A DNA stretch of 64,000 nt from positions 3,782,001-3,846,000 of the forward strand of contig JAOVFP010000008.1 in NCBI GenBank assembly GCA_025738555.1. The letters run 5' to 3'. The notes beneath the pieces were generated by a model that was not told the DNA's origin, did not search any database, and saw nothing but the letters and a program-made list of their open reading frames with translations. This DNA is from Cyathus striatus (Eukaryota; Basidiomycota; Agaricomycetes; Agaricales; Nidulariaceae). Shown here in pieces: positions 11,884 through 23,811 of this stretch (position 1 is the first letter of the stretch; every line of letters begins with the position of its first letter). Both the position numbers and the translations under genes were made by a program.

Positions 11884-12722
11884 CTCGGAAATATTTCTTT
11901 GAAGTGGTTCCGTGCGCTCGCGAGTGTGGGCCTCTTTCATTTTAGATTTTAATTTTGTATCTCTGGCAACCTGTATGTTCCCATAATGTGTATTTTCATC
12001 TCGTGTGCTTTCGTGTTAATGGACGCTTTACCCTAATCGTCCGAGTTAGCCTTCGAGGCATGCTGCAGGACACCATGTTTATTGGGCGCAACAGCGGCGC
12101 CTACACAACTCCCTACTCAAGGTATCCCTACCTATCAACACTGCGACCGCTTGTGCAGCTTTCCGTTTTAGGTTTCGGTATCACTGCCCCGCAAGTATAT
12201 TTTTGTGAATTTCCATATCTAGACATCTGTTGGTCCCGTTTCTGAACTGCCCCACGACCTGCCATCCTTACTCGCCCAGGTCCACCTTCAGTCCATTCAG
12301 CGTTGTTTAAACTCGGCGCTCTATGCACTTTCCACATGGTACCGATCTCAGGAATGTCAAGCCACTAGTTGCTGATTCTGTTAGTGCTGATATCCGCCTA
12401 ACATCCATGAACATTGCCATTTTCCTTGTCCCCGTTGCTGTTGACTGATGCAATGCTGCGTCTTCTGCGTGTCCTTCGTCAGCGTCCTGAGATAGCCTAA
12501 GATTCACCATGCAAGCGGCGGATAGACGCATCCGGGGAGATCGGGAACAGCATCCCGGTCCCTGGATATACACATTAGGCCCTGGGCGTTTGTTTAAATC
12601 ACCGATCTAGATAAATTTGGACATATGTACTTCCAGGTACTTCCTTGTAAGAGGGTCTCTTGCCAAGATAACGTGTGTGTGTGCCTCTTACCCGAACCAC
12701 CACCTTTCCTTTGCCCCTCCAG
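11884..12722. other. Intergenic region
   Basis: No coding signal recognised on either strand; small frames lack splice support. It probably contains the RSC gene's 3' UTR and the promoter of the membrane-protein gene. Confidence 0.5.
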
Positions 12723-14439
12723 ATGGCTCTGCTGGAATTTGCTCTGTCATTTCTCGTCCTCGCTCTCGTGGTTAAGGTCGATGGGAACGCCATTTCGGGG
12801 GGTAGTCTAGGAATACGTTCTGCTCAGACGAGTGCAATCTGCACTTCAGACTTTGAGTGGATGAGCAGTTCGAACGGCGACTCACCTTGTTTGGTTGCGG
12901 CTAAGGTTTTTGGTTCGTGTGCGGGTGGAAGTGAGCATGTTATTTGTTATCTTTTACGATGATGTAAATCGTCGGTATTACAGATTGGGAAATTCCGGCG
13001 TTGATTGGTAACAACACGTACAATAATCCCAACAGTACCACCGCTAATCCCTGCTATTGGTGATTATATCATGTTCAGAAATCGTCTTCGAGTTAATATC
13101 AATTTTGTAGCTCCTGGGCTGGTTATAATCTCTTGAGTGCTTGTACCGCTTGCCAAGGCATCCCCACCAGTATTCAAAAGTATGTTGTATCGTTGATTCT
13201 CATGTTCTTATAATAATGCTCGATTAGCTGGCCCCCGTATAAACAAGATTGTGCAACTAGTGATCTGTCTGATACGTGAGTGTGGCTTTGAAAAGTAGCT
13301 TGACTCCTAATTGACATTTCGATAAAAGATATTTTCCACCCGACTTCTCTCTTCCAAGTAGCACAGTCATTCCTAAGTATGCAGCTCAAGATCGTAAGTG
13401 CAGTCCCTTGGTCGCCTTACCATCAAATGATAACCGGTAAAAACAGCCACTACATGGCCTAACCAACGTTTCGATGTCAACGCTGCAAAAATAATCGGTA
13501 CCTCGCTCATGATGTTTAGCATTTGCGTGGCTAACACATTGCCCTATCCCAGGGTCGTCAGACGTGCCCCAGCCGAAAAAGAAAAAGAAAGTGCCCATTG
13601 GAGCCATTGTAGGTGGGGTGGTCGGCGGAGTCGCAGTCATTGCATTGGCAGTTGGAATTGTGCTATTCATGGCCCGCCGAAACCGGCAACCCCGCACAAA
13701 GCAAAGCGTATTGGGGACTCCCCAAAGGCCTTCGCACATTCGCAATTTATCTGACGAGTCCTCCAAATCCGGCTACATAGGTATCGGTTATGCGCCATTC
13801 CAGAGCGGGCCTCTCAGTCCGAACACTTTGCACACTCACAACAGCAGTATAGGCTCGTTCTCACAACTTGGCTTAACGACGGCCCCGCTGGTTCCTCCCA
13901 GACCTTTCACCTCCCCAAGTCCATCGATGCAACATGCAAGCAGAGAAGATATCGTTCATCCCTTCCCTTTGCAGCCTCTTTCAGCCATTGCTGAATCTCC
14001 ACGCAAGGGCGCCAGTGGACCAGGTGTATACCAAGTTTACGATTCTCCTAATGCGCGACCAGTTCCTCATGGGGATAGCTTTGAAACGAGCACCCCACCG
14101 CGATCTAGGGTGAATCCCCCAACTTATAACGAGTCTACTTCCGGCAGTCCGCCACCAGGCCACCAGCGGATGCACTCAAAGAGTTCTGATTCTAATCACT
14201 CATATGAAACCAGCCCGGGAAGTGTCGCAACTTGGATGTCTGGACGCCCTGGTGGCACAGGTAGTATCTCTGGGATCGGGGAAGTTATGAGCCAGGTGGA
14301 TATGGATATGATGTCCAATGCTAATCATAGCAGCTCTGCAGGGAATACGGCGGCAACTGGACAAAGTCGGAACTTCATCCCGCCGACCGGAGACCGTAAA
14401 AAGAAACCTGAAAATAAGAAGAAACCTGATATTGCCTGA
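12723..14439 (+). CDS. Secreted-type Cys-rich single-pass membrane protein
   Basis: Seven exons: 12723..12930, 12984..13059, 13111..13179, 13228..13275, 13329..13393, 13447..13497, 13553..14439 (467 aa; every junction keeps frame). It starts with a signal peptide (LEFALSFLVLALVVKVDGNA). The ectodomain of about 150 residues has eight cysteines in the order IC, SPC, GSC, NPC-YC, SACTAC, QDC and several N-glycosylation sequons (NNT, NST). This is a domain type widespread but uncharacterised in mushroom genomes. One transmembrane helix follows a PKKKKK run (GAIVGGVVGGVAVIALAVGI, about residues 188-207). The cytoplasmic tail of about 250 residues is Ser/Pro-rich and ends in a Lys-rich segment. A role in wall sensing is possible but not shown by sequence. 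Confidence 0.8.
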
Positions 14440-17279
14440 GACGACTCTTTCATGATTTTTAGCTGTTGTATAGTAAGGAATATTATTTAGATTACATTTT
14501 GTCTTGTCGGCTATCTGAACGTGTATTATGGAGGAAACGATACGGTATTTTACGAGGACGATTTATGTCCAGTATAGACGGTTCCGTGTAAACCTTCCGA
14601 CAAGATCGTAATTAAAAGCACTACTTTTGACAATGGGAACAGCAGATGACTCAGGATGATGTTCTTTCGCAGACTTGCAATCGAGCAGCTGATTCCTTTG
14701 TACATATGAGGGTTTATTCTCTCGCTTTGCTAGGAAGACGCCGCCAATCTAGGTTCTGCGCAGCAAGCCCACGAAAGCTGTTAAAGATTCAGAACTCGGA
14801 GGTAAAAGCCCTTTACATTCGCCGATAGAAAGCCTCATGATTAACAAGTTTACTTCCCAGCGCTAACATTAGAAGAAGTACTTGTTGTGGCAACATCTTT
14901 CTCGCCCACATGACGCTGTTGGGTCGCTGCATAATGAAGAAGACAGGATACCGTTTCCTGTTGCCGAAATAGATCCGAACAATTTAATTCTTATCTACGC
15001 ACAAAAGAAGCAAAGGATCCAGACCGTTCGGCGCCAACACATAAAAACACGTTAATCTATTTGATGGAAAATGTCATATTTAGTACATCGCAATGCCGTT
15101 TAGATATGATTTTCATACATTCGAGTAGGTCCGGTGAGTAATGTGGGCTTACGGCGTCGTAATGAAACTGATAAAGTACTGCGGGTGCGAAGGGTTCGAT
15201 TAATAGAGCGAGATGAACGCTCGACTTCGTTGATTCTGTGGGCGTTATGAACGCGGTCCATGTGGATTCCAACGTTGAAAAGGGATGTAACAGTGGGTCC
15301 AAGTTAACCCACGATGAAAGAGTGTTCAAATCAAAAGTGAACGGGCGTTCGTGGAAAATCATGGGGCAGTACACGGGGACCCACAGTAATTTGTGCTGCA
15401 TCAGATTACCTGGAACCCCTCCTATCAAGAACAAGCCTACAAAAGACTCGGACTCAGATAGCTACCATTGATAGAACCCAGTACTCATTTCAGACGTCCG
15501 ACGATGCGAATGGAAGCATATGAGAGGGAGTGCTATCGTTATCATCCATTCGATTCGGATGCTTGTCCCACTATAATTGGGTACGTTGAAGGTGCAGTAA
15601 TCCTTGATCAACGTATTTTGACAGTGGCAAGGTTGGTTGAACGATGATGCTTCCTTGCGTCATTGGGGGGATTAAAAGAAGGTGGTATTTCGTTAATTGT
15701 TCATTGGCGTACCGGCGCCCACCCCCCTGAGGCCTTATTGCCAGTTGTAGCTGTGATATGAAATTGGTTTCTGGACGAGAATAATTAAATGTTGGTTGGG
15801 ATATTAATGAGGTTAAATATAGTGTACCTGATGCGTATAGATTCATGAATTTATTTGTTCCGGAATAAAACAAATTGTAAAAGCTGATGCATGTATGCAT
15901 ACGGGAGGTCATATGGTTGCAGGAAGGAGAAAGCATGTAGGTCACAGGTGAGAGTTCTCTTCAGATATATGCAACTACCCTTTCAGATAAAAATGTTGGA
16001 GTACTCGGAGGCCTTGACATTCTCAAAGTCCTGGTTTCACGTCATGGGACGAAACAAATCGATTTCTGGGTATAATGCGAAATTAATGAGGTTATATGTG
16101 GTGGACCTGATCAATATAATTTCATTTGTTCCGGAACAAAATAAACCGTGAAAAGCGGGAGTATTGCTCCTGGAAGAGAACACTCTTGAAATAACGAAAT
16201 TTCAGGTTGAATAAAAATGTTGGAGTGGGTATAATGCATACCAGACACCACTGACCAGACGAAGTTGCGGGCGGCGCGAATAATCTTCCGAGCGAAAATA
16301 TCAGAATTGGGGTTTTTGCAAATTGATCCCTGGTGAAGGGTATTGAAATTCAGATCGACGAAATAATGGACGAAACGTTGGGTATGGAAGAGTCGAGTTG
16401 ACTCCCATGAGGCCTGTGAAGGCTCAGGATGAATACTTAAATACTTGTGGTCGAACTGATAGATACCGAAATTACTTATAAAATTTAGTGGGCTGCGCTG
16501 CTGCGCAGTGAGGGTCGCCAACCGCCACCCATTTGCGAAAATTCAAATGATTCAGAGTAAGGGCAGTGCAGTTTATACGGCTTAGGAATTCTTGGGCGTG
16601 TTTCCATGCCAGTCTACTAAGAGGCTTCGGGTGCAAATTGGAATGCTTGGATTGACAGAATTGTTGGAATAATGAAACATGTGTTGGATAGAATTTGAGA
16701 ATACTTGTTGTTATCTTGCACGAGGATGGGAAAACATAGGATTGGAGCTCTACTGACAGGGAGAATGCACATTGCGGGGCAAATCAGGCGGGAGCGGACT
16801 AAGCGGTGTGTTTGTCCGCTTCGGTTAGAAAGAGACTAAAATAGCGTTTGTGTTCAAGTAAGTATCAGTATCTGATCTCTACTTTTAGCTACCGATTACG
16901 GGGGATTGGTTTTTGGTGTTGAAGCTGCACCAGAGTCCAGGGATTGGGAGAATGGATAGTGAGTAGAGGATTGAAGGAGAGGAGGACAGAGAGAAATGGA
17001 AGTGTATCTGGAATGGGTTGGATGTGGTGTTGCGGTGATAGAGAAAGATGGAATGGTGGTTAGTTAGGAGTCTAGTTGAAAGATGAAATTATGAATGAAG
17101 GAAAGGAGCGAGTGTCGGGTATTTCATGTGAGCGCTTGTGGAGGCAAGATTTATTACGGCTTTAATATATCCAAAGAGCCTTCAAGTCGATCCGTCAATC
17201 GAGGATGGGGATTATAAAGGAAAGGACTGGGGAAAGGAGAGCGAGTTGATTTCTCTGCCTGATCTCGACGAGAAGCGCG
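14440..17279. other. Gene-poor 2.8 kb with diverged short repeats
   Basis: No recognisable gene. A 125-residue open frame on the minus strand (15057..15434) lacks any domain I know and may be fortuitous. Diverged repeats occur between 15.8 and 16.25 kb. The last 250 bp are purine-rich and probably form the promoter or leader of the next gene. Confidence 0.5.
15790..16230 (+). repeat. Diverged direct repeats
   Basis: A block around 15795-15885 (attaatgaggttaaatatag ... tttgttccggaataaaacaa) recurs around 16083-16155 (attaatgaggttatatgtgg ... tttgttccggaacaaaataa). A shorter phrase, gataaaaatgttggagt, recurs near 15987 and 16210. They look like decayed copies of one sequence; the family is unknown. 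Confidence 0.5.
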
Positions 17280-19345
17280 ATGAGCTCGAGCTATGGTCCC
17301 CGCTGGTCGTGCGCTGGGCCCGTCGACGTCTCCGCCGCTCTGGGCCGCAAGGAGCGGGAGATCGTGAATCGGAAACAGGGTAGACTGAAGACAAAGGCAT
17401 CAAAACTGAGGATTGCAGTTGCCCCTGAACACAATGACGACGATTGGATCTCTTGGTGGGCAGACGACCCGCCCTCTTTACCCCCGACCCCCATCTCTCC
17501 TCTCTCCTCTTTCTTTACCTCCCTCACCAGTCCCACCGCCTCCTCCTTCTCCTTCTCCTCCTCCTCCTCCTTCGCCCCCGACCCCATGCCAGCCCCCACC
17601 CACCCCACCCCGCTGCGCAGCTCCAAGAGCCTCTCTGTCCTCGCAGACCGCTCACCCTCCTCTTCTCGCCCCTCTGCACGACAGATGTTTGCAAAAATTA
17701 AAAAGTTCGCAACAAAGTCCAGCTCGTCCCTGCGCAAGGACAAGGAGCGCGACTTCTCCCCCGCCAGACCCCCCATCCCTACCGTCTCGTTCGCCCCCTC
17801 CAACCGCTCAGTGGTGTCCGTAGTTGAGCCTGAGCTGGCGTCTGACACCGAGTCCTTTGTGCCGTACTTGCCTTTGGTGGCACAGTATGAGCGCGATGCG
17901 AGGAGCATCAAGTCCGCAGCCAGGAGCAGTGAGGTTCAGCGCACCCCGCTCTCGCCTTCTCCCTCTATCGCGTCTATTATCTCTATTCGAAGCGTGTCTA
18001 CTGCGTCTACTGCCACCGAACCGCATTCCCCGGTGACCCCTGTCACGCCCAACTTTGGCGTCCAGGACGAACTTGCTTGGGACTGTCTGTCCCCCACCTC
18101 CCCAGACTTCCCTGCCTCGTATGCTTCTTCGCCTGGCCCAGTTCGCTCGAGGACCCGCACTACGTCTAATCCGAATAGGCCCTCCAACATCCCATGGATC
18201 AACAGGCGCCCCAGCATGTTCCTCGCCCAAAAGCAGCCCACCAAGCCCCCCCTACCCTCCCCCTCCCGCGTGTCCCTGGCGCACCACTACTGTCCCCACC
18301 ACCCGACATCGACACTGAATACGACTTTTACGACGAGGTGCGCGACTGTGAGGGTGTGAGGCAGATCCGTGCACGCAAGGAGGCCTTTTTGGGCCAGACA
18401 CGCTGTGAGAGGCAGATCGTGCAGCGCCGCGGGGACGATGGCGAGTGGACCTTGTTCTTAGGTGCCGAGGGGATCGAAGAGGCGAGGAAGAAGAGGCACT
18501 CCGCGAACGCGCAGGTAAGCGGGGCGGAGGAGTATTGGGCTGGGGAGAGGAAGAAGAAGGCCGAGGGCAGGAAGAGGGTGAAGAGTGAGACGAGGCCACC
18601 GAGTAGTCGCGCCGCCGAGGATTGGACTCTTTCGTTGCCGTTGCCAATGCCGGCGACGCCTGGGGTGCAGAGCGGGACGTCGGTGACCATTCCCGAAAGG
18701 GATGCGAAGACTGCGGGAAGTGATGGTTCTTTAACTCCCACCGAGAACAAGCCGAAGCCTCAGGCAGAGGCTTCGCCTAGACTTTCCACCCCCTCCAATC
18801 CCGCGAGGACACCGTCCCCCGCTCCATCTACAGGCTCAAGAAGGGTAGAATCAATCCGCAGGCCACTGCCATTCGGTCCTTCCCCTCCATCGCCTTCCAG
18901 CACGTCGCCCGTCTCTCCCGTGTACGCGTTGGCTCGGTTCCCGAGTACTAGCTCTATCGCGTCGGCTGCTAGGCTGCCTTCCGTGCCCGTAGTGCGGTCT
19001 CCGACTGTGATAGCGCCGACTTCGTGGCGCGCGACAAAAGGCCGGAGTGGAGGGTACTCTTCTGGTGAGGAGAGTATTCCGCGTCCACCCAAGACAACGG
19101 ATAGCGTTGCGAGCACCGGCTCGACGTCTACTATCACTCCCGCTGAGAAACCCTCTCCCGTAATCGTACCTGCTGTGATCGTCGAGCCGTCGTTGTTGTG
19201 GGAGGAGGAAGAGTTCGAGCCGTCTACGCCCAAAGCCACTTACGCAAGTGTCCCTATTGCATTCGGAGAAGAAGACGAAGATACGGATTCCAGCTCGGTG
19301 TATTATAGTGCCCAGTCGAGCCTTAGCATTTGCCATAACCATTGA
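17280..19345 (+). CDS. Ser/Pro-rich hypothetical protein, one apparent frameshift
   Basis: Unknown function. Two long frames form one protein: the first starts at ATG 17280 (MSSSYGPRWSCAGPVDVSAA, then KEREIVNRKQGR) and its natural sequence runs to about 18245; the second carries DIDTEYDFYDEVRDCEGVRQ, CERQIVQRRGDDGEWTLFLG and a Ser/Pro-rich tail ending at 19345. They are offset by one base at the C7 run 18246-18252, where one extra C would make a single frame of about 688 residues. A basic segment FAKIKKFATKSSSSLRKDKE lies near residue 145. Acidic and Ser clusters and (S/T)P sites suggest a phosphorylated, largely disordered cytoplasmic protein. The 3' part from 18761 is repeated at 44346. Confidence 0.6.
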
Positions 19346-19872
19346 TCAAGAGTCAAGCATTCTTTTAACCACCACCACCTTTCTTTAATTTCTAAATCTT
19401 GTTTTCTTGGGGCGTCGGTGACATTGTTTTTTATTGGTATATATTCGACTTTTACCCGATTGCGCTCAGAACGCTTTTTTATTATCTTCTTTCCTTTTCT
19501 TGCGATCCCTATTCCCTAGCTTTGCATCCACGAACAACCACTCCGGTTTCTTCTCTCAGCTTTGCAACAACAACAATAAAGTCACTGTACATACGCGATC
19601 GAAAAAATTCGCTGTAGATAACCCCACTCTCACTATCATCTCACTTCTGTCACTCCTTTGCATCAAAGCGAATTCCATTCGATTATCGTACACGTACATA
19701 CATTATATTCTTATAACTACATACTATCAATACAATATTTTAACTATGAGTGCTATAGGTGTGAGTGGGGAAGTAAATGAGTATGTGCATATTATGGTAT
19801 AGTTAATTAAAAATTGAAAAAGTCCATGATGGTGTGTAGTGATCAAAAAAGAGCTCATTCCTGTTTGCTTCG

Positions 19873-19955
19873 TTCCTTCTAGCCGACTCGAACGACTGAC
19901 CTCGTCATAGCCAGAAGATACTAGTGACGCGCTCTACCAACTGAGCTAAGAAGGA
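19873..19955 (-). tRNA. tRNA-Thr (anticodon AGT) with a 10-nt intron
   Basis: A complete cloverleaf reads on the minus strand: acceptor TCCTTCT pairs AGAAGGA, D stem GCTC/GAGC, anticodon stem CGTCA/TGACG, T stem AGTCG/CGGCT with loop TTCGAGT, discriminator A. The anticodon loop reads CTAGTA...A, with the 10-nt intron TCTTCTGGCT in the usual place after position 37, giving anticodon AGT (Thr, ACU/ACC codons). Confidence 0.9.
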
Positions 19956-20022
19956 ATTAACTTTCAAAAAGTGCGTGAGATTATGGTACCCATGCAGTCA
20001 ATTAATTTGAGGAAGACCGTGG

Positions 20023-21046
20023 CTATGCGTTTGCCGCATTGTTATACGCATTCTTGATCTCAAAATTCCACCTGTTTTCCGAATTGAGTTTCTCATTCCG
20101 GACGCTCCTGTCCACGGTACTGTAATCACCACCGATATTGATGTACGTCGAAGGTCCACTACCAGAAGATGGGGTAGGTGGGTAGGAAAATGGCCTGGTT
20201 GCGGTAAGAAGTTCTGGAGTCGTAGGTGATAATGGTGGGAGACTAAGCGGACGTGGTGATGGGCGCACCGTAGCCTCAGATTCTTTAGGAGAAACTGGGG
20301 AAGGAGGCAGAGAAAGTGCTGCAGGAACAATTTGTCTTAATTCTCTTGTATCTCTGTTTGTTTCGAGAAGAGTTTCCAACTGCATTGACTGTCAGAATGC
20401 GTCGAATATATGGGATATAGAAACTCACTGTAAAGACATGTCTCGCATGGTCAAGTGTCTCTCTGAATTCTCTAATGGTGTCCACGTCTAGCTTGGCTGC
20501 GAAGAAGCGTTTGAACCATGGGCGATTGCGTAGTGTGTTAGCTTCAAGGTAGACGCTATATGCTTGCCTGTATATAATTAGCTGCTAATTAATGACAAAG
20601 AGTGAAATGAAACCTACTCCACAAAGCGGAAAATCATGTCGGTGTGATCCTTTGGAATGTCGGATTTCCACTCCCCAGTGGCTTTATTGTGATAGCGTGA
20701 GAGAATAACATATGAGATTTCTAGTGAATTGCTGGCGAGTCGTAGAAGGTTCTTCTTGTTGCCTTTCGCTGTCTGAATAAGCTCGTTAGCAAATATGTAC
20801 TGTGAAACGGACTTTGCATACTTGTGCAGTATCCAAAAGAACCAATGCTATTGACGAAACGGCCTGCAAAGGTACTGCGGGGCACGCATTTGAAGCCTCC
20901 TTTACAAGTTCCAAAGTGAGCATTGCGGCTCCGTTCGCTGCTCCGCTGTGCTTTGAAGTGTCAATCGTAGTTTCCTGAGAGATGTGCTTGGAGAGCTCAA
21001 TTACTCTCCGCACAAGGGTTTCGCGAGTGATGATGGTGTGCTGCAT
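20023..21046 (-). CDS. Family member A: HeLo/MLKL-like domain protein with C-terminal GGDY motif
   Basis: Exons 20822..21046, 20618..20772, 20429..20567, 20023..20379; intact, 291 aa. Helical N-terminal domain, about residues 1-175: starts MQHTIITRETLVRRVIELSK, then LELVKEASNACP, a SSIALVLLDTAQ-TAKGNKKN segment and RPWFKRFFAAK...LDHARHVF. The pattern 'hydrophobic helix, small GNK turn, RFF..., LxHAxxxF' resembles the MLKL_NTD/HeLo-type four-helix domains common at the N-termini of mushroom cell-death and NLR-like proteins. A Pro/Ser linker follows (SLPPSPVSPKES), then the C-terminal motif YINIGGDYSTVDRSVRN plus a W-N pair. Family members B, C and D share exon lengths (155 and 139 nt for exons 2 and 3) and this motif. 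Role in regulated cell death or heterokaryon recognition is inference. Confidence 0.7.
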
Positions 21047-21093
21047 TGAGATTGCAAAGTTCGAGACAGTTCCTTGAAAGTGACTGAATTCTG

Positions 21094-21100
21094 CTTTATA
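21094..21100 (-). promoter_or_regulatory. TATA box of member A
   Basis: TATAAAG on the minus strand, about 50 bp upstream of the ATG. Members B and C have a TATA box at nearly the same distance, and D keeps the same element. Confidence 0.6.
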
Positions 21101-21600
21101 GCGACGGCTGGGACTACAATGGGTGTCAAAGTGTGAGACGGAAACGAGGTATTATCCACGTGTGTCAATATTATGGTTGCGCAGTGCCTATGAATGCTGG
21201 AGGGTTTTGACTTGGTTTTGACACTTTTGACTCCTATGTACGAGTCTATAAGTATGTGTCGAGAAATCAACAGAGACCAAAAGATGTCAAGTTTATTAAC
21301 TTACATATAATCCCGACGGGTATACACGGGCATAGATAAGTCAACTACGGCCAATTTGGCTGACATGACAGAGCTTGACCGTTCGTTATGTACCTAGTAG
21401 GGAAATGAATTTCCGATTTCCGAGGCCGTCGACCATGGGGCCTTCAAGTGTTGACCAAGGCTAACAGTTGTGCATTGTACCATAATCGTCAACAGATAAT
21501 GTTCGGGTGCTAATGCCAGATTGGCGTCTCAGGTATACAGTAGGATACGAATACATTGTTGACAGGGCGCAGCTGTACATGCTGTTATTGGTTAGTTGTA
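21101..21600. repeat. Upstream block shared with member D and the hAT-1 flanks
   Basis: About 500 bp upstream of member A match 25122-25613 at moderate divergence (for example GGCTGGGACTACAATGGG and AAAAGATGTCAAGTTTATTA). The match continues across the hAT-1 element at 29413 (GACAGGGCGCAGCTGTACAT). It marks duplication of the promoter region together with the gene. Confidence 0.75.
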
Positions 21601-21639
21601 CGATTTAGTACGTAGCGGGAGGTATCGATAATCGGGGTC

Positions 21640-22160
21640 CAAGTCATTGTGAGTCTTTGTTAAAGAAATTTGAGCGTGTGACGGAGCTAATTAAAAGCCG
21701 TGCAACCAAAGTGAAGCACTTCAAAAATCTGGAAGCTACTGGAAACAAATTAGAAATGAGGAATTTGTAATCATAACATAACAGAAACCCTACCTCAGCG
21801 TTGTACCTGTATTGTATAACTAAGCCCAAAGGAAAGCATTCGTATGTAGATAAAGATTACCCAGTTAGGGGTGACACTGGTGCGACTTACGCCAGTGAGA
21901 CTGTTTCTGTGGTGACCTGAAGACGAAAGAAAAACAAGAGCTCGCATTTCGTGACGTTAGAGGTTCGAAACCAAATATCAGTGTATTTATGTAATTGCTT
22001 AAAGAGGAATTGTTTAATTATATTTGATATGTAGTCACGGAGAGTAACGACCTTCGCACCGTTGAACGTGTTCCTGACTTCTGTTATTAAGGCCCAAGGC
22101 ATTGACACGTCAATGACATTAACGTTGAATATCACATAAATATTTACATAAATGCTCAAT
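21640..22160 (+). pseudogene. Possible decayed coding relic
   Basis: On the plus strand a short highly charged stretch can be read near 21653-21770 (KKFERVTELIKSRATKVKHF). Near 21916-22060 are fragments such as KTKEKQELAFRDVRG and LLKEELFNYI, separated by stops and frame changes. This looks like remains of an exon-containing gene, but I do not recognise the family. Minus-strand frames here (21644..21829, 21887..22159) look non-coding. Confidence 0.25.
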
Positions 22161-22714
22161 ATTAACTCAAGTTCTTGGGTTTCCCACTTATCTTAATATT
22201 CTTTGGAGAGCAGCAGAAGCAATATGTTTGATTGCGAGGAAATGTGGGTCCATTCAACGGATCCAAATTTCATAAAAGGCAATCAAGATTCCAAAAATAG
22301 CGAACAATTAAAGAAATCGTTGACTAATACAGTCATCAACCGGGACACGTGACACCAAAAATAAAAAATCGATCTACGTCGTAAGATATACGTGAAATAA
22401 ATATAAAACTTGCACAGTTTATTAAAGGAATACCACATATATAACATAGTAAAAGTTTGAAATTTTTGAGCAGAGGGAAGTAGGTGAAATTCTTGAAAAG
22501 GTTGAGGTGGCCAGAAATCAGCCATCACCACGTGGCGTGACAGCCCACTCTCAGCTTAATTGTTATCACTGTTGGGACACTGCTGGTCTACCATTTGCTC
22601 TTGATTTGCTCTCGCAATAATACTGTTAATACTGAGTTTAATAAATTACTACTTGACTGTAAGAATGCCTGCTCAAAATCCCTAGCAATTGTGTATGTAC
22701 CCTTCCCATTTGGC

Positions 22715-23803
22715 TAGTGATGAGCAGGGGTAACCCCAGGGTATTTTCATTTGTACCCTTACCCCTACCCCCCAAATACCCCTACCCTCAGTGAGGGTAG
22801 GGGTATTAGTGAAGGGTCCAAGGGGTCCAGACCCTTATCTGTACCCCCAAGATCTTAGGTGAGGGGTACACACTAAGTGATTACTGATGTATAATTTATA
22901 ATTATCAATACAGAATGGTCTTTCCATTATTTATAGTATATACTTCCAAGACTAATATTGTAGTATAAATTACATCTCAGTTATTCAGAAGGGAATGGAT
23001 TTGAATTCATATTTCCAGCTAAGCAAGAAGCAAGGTTCACAGATGGAATCATTTTATAATATTGCATAGGTACTTGATAAGTAATTATTGTAAATAGAGT
23101 GTAGGAGTTGGAATGAATGTAATGGATTGATTAGACTGCACCCCAACTTGAAGGGTTTATATATACTTCTGTAATAGCTACTACTACTAATATATTATCT
23201 ATATTATACTCTGAGTCTGTCATAATATGCAATAGGATATGATAGAGGCAATGCTCTATTGTGTTCACCTTTGGTACTGCTATTGGCATACTTAGTCAGC
23301 ATCCTCAGCACAGCACATGAAGTTGCCATGTACCTGTTGATATATGCATTATGTATAGCTTACATCCTATGCTGTAGTTACATGTATGGAAGAAATTATC
23401 ACATTTAATAGTGCCCTTGTTTTGTTGCTAAAATAGCATCCAGTCATGCAGAACAGGAGGCTTGTTTCTATGCAAAAGGCATGAAAGATATATATATTTT
23501 CCACAAAAGTCTCAAGACTTAGGGTCACCAGTCACTAATGTTGCTAATGTTGAGGGTTGTCACATACTAAATTGCCTCTGTTGCTAAGTACAGACCAACA
23601 TTTTTGTTAAATCAGGGTTTCAAACATGTTATAGTAGTGGAACATACTCATTTAGTATTTTCACAATTTACATCCATAATACCCCTGGACCCTTGCCAGG
23701 GGTAGGGGTATTCTCAATTCTGAAAAATCTGGACCCTTACCCCTACCCCTCCTGTACCCTACCCTGGACCCCCAGGGTACACTGTACCCCTTGCTCATCA
23801 CTA
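22715..23803. mobile_element. hAT-2: 1.09 kb non-autonomous hAT element
   Basis: The left end TAGTGATGAGCAGGGGTA is matched by the right end, whose reverse complement is TAGTGATGAGCAAGGGGTAC. Both ends are flanked by the 8-bp direct repeat CATTTGGC (22707-22714 and 23804-23811). An 8-bp target duplication with YAG-type termini is characteristic of the hAT superfamily. Several G4TA/TAC4 subterminal repeats occur near both ends (GGGGTA, TACCCC), likely transposase contact sites. There is no transposase frame, so it is MITE-like and mobilised in trans. Confidence 0.85.
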
Positions 23804-23811
23804 CATTTGGC

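Noticed and set aside
18851..19342. Minus-strand frames over the Ser/Pro-rich gene
   Set aside because: Arg- and Ser-rich antisense shadows of a GC-rich coding strand.
22720..23800. Telomere-like or G-quadruplex array from GGGGTA repeats
   Set aside because: The repeats are few, lie on both strands and are confined to the two ends of hAT-2; they fit transposon subterminal repeats.
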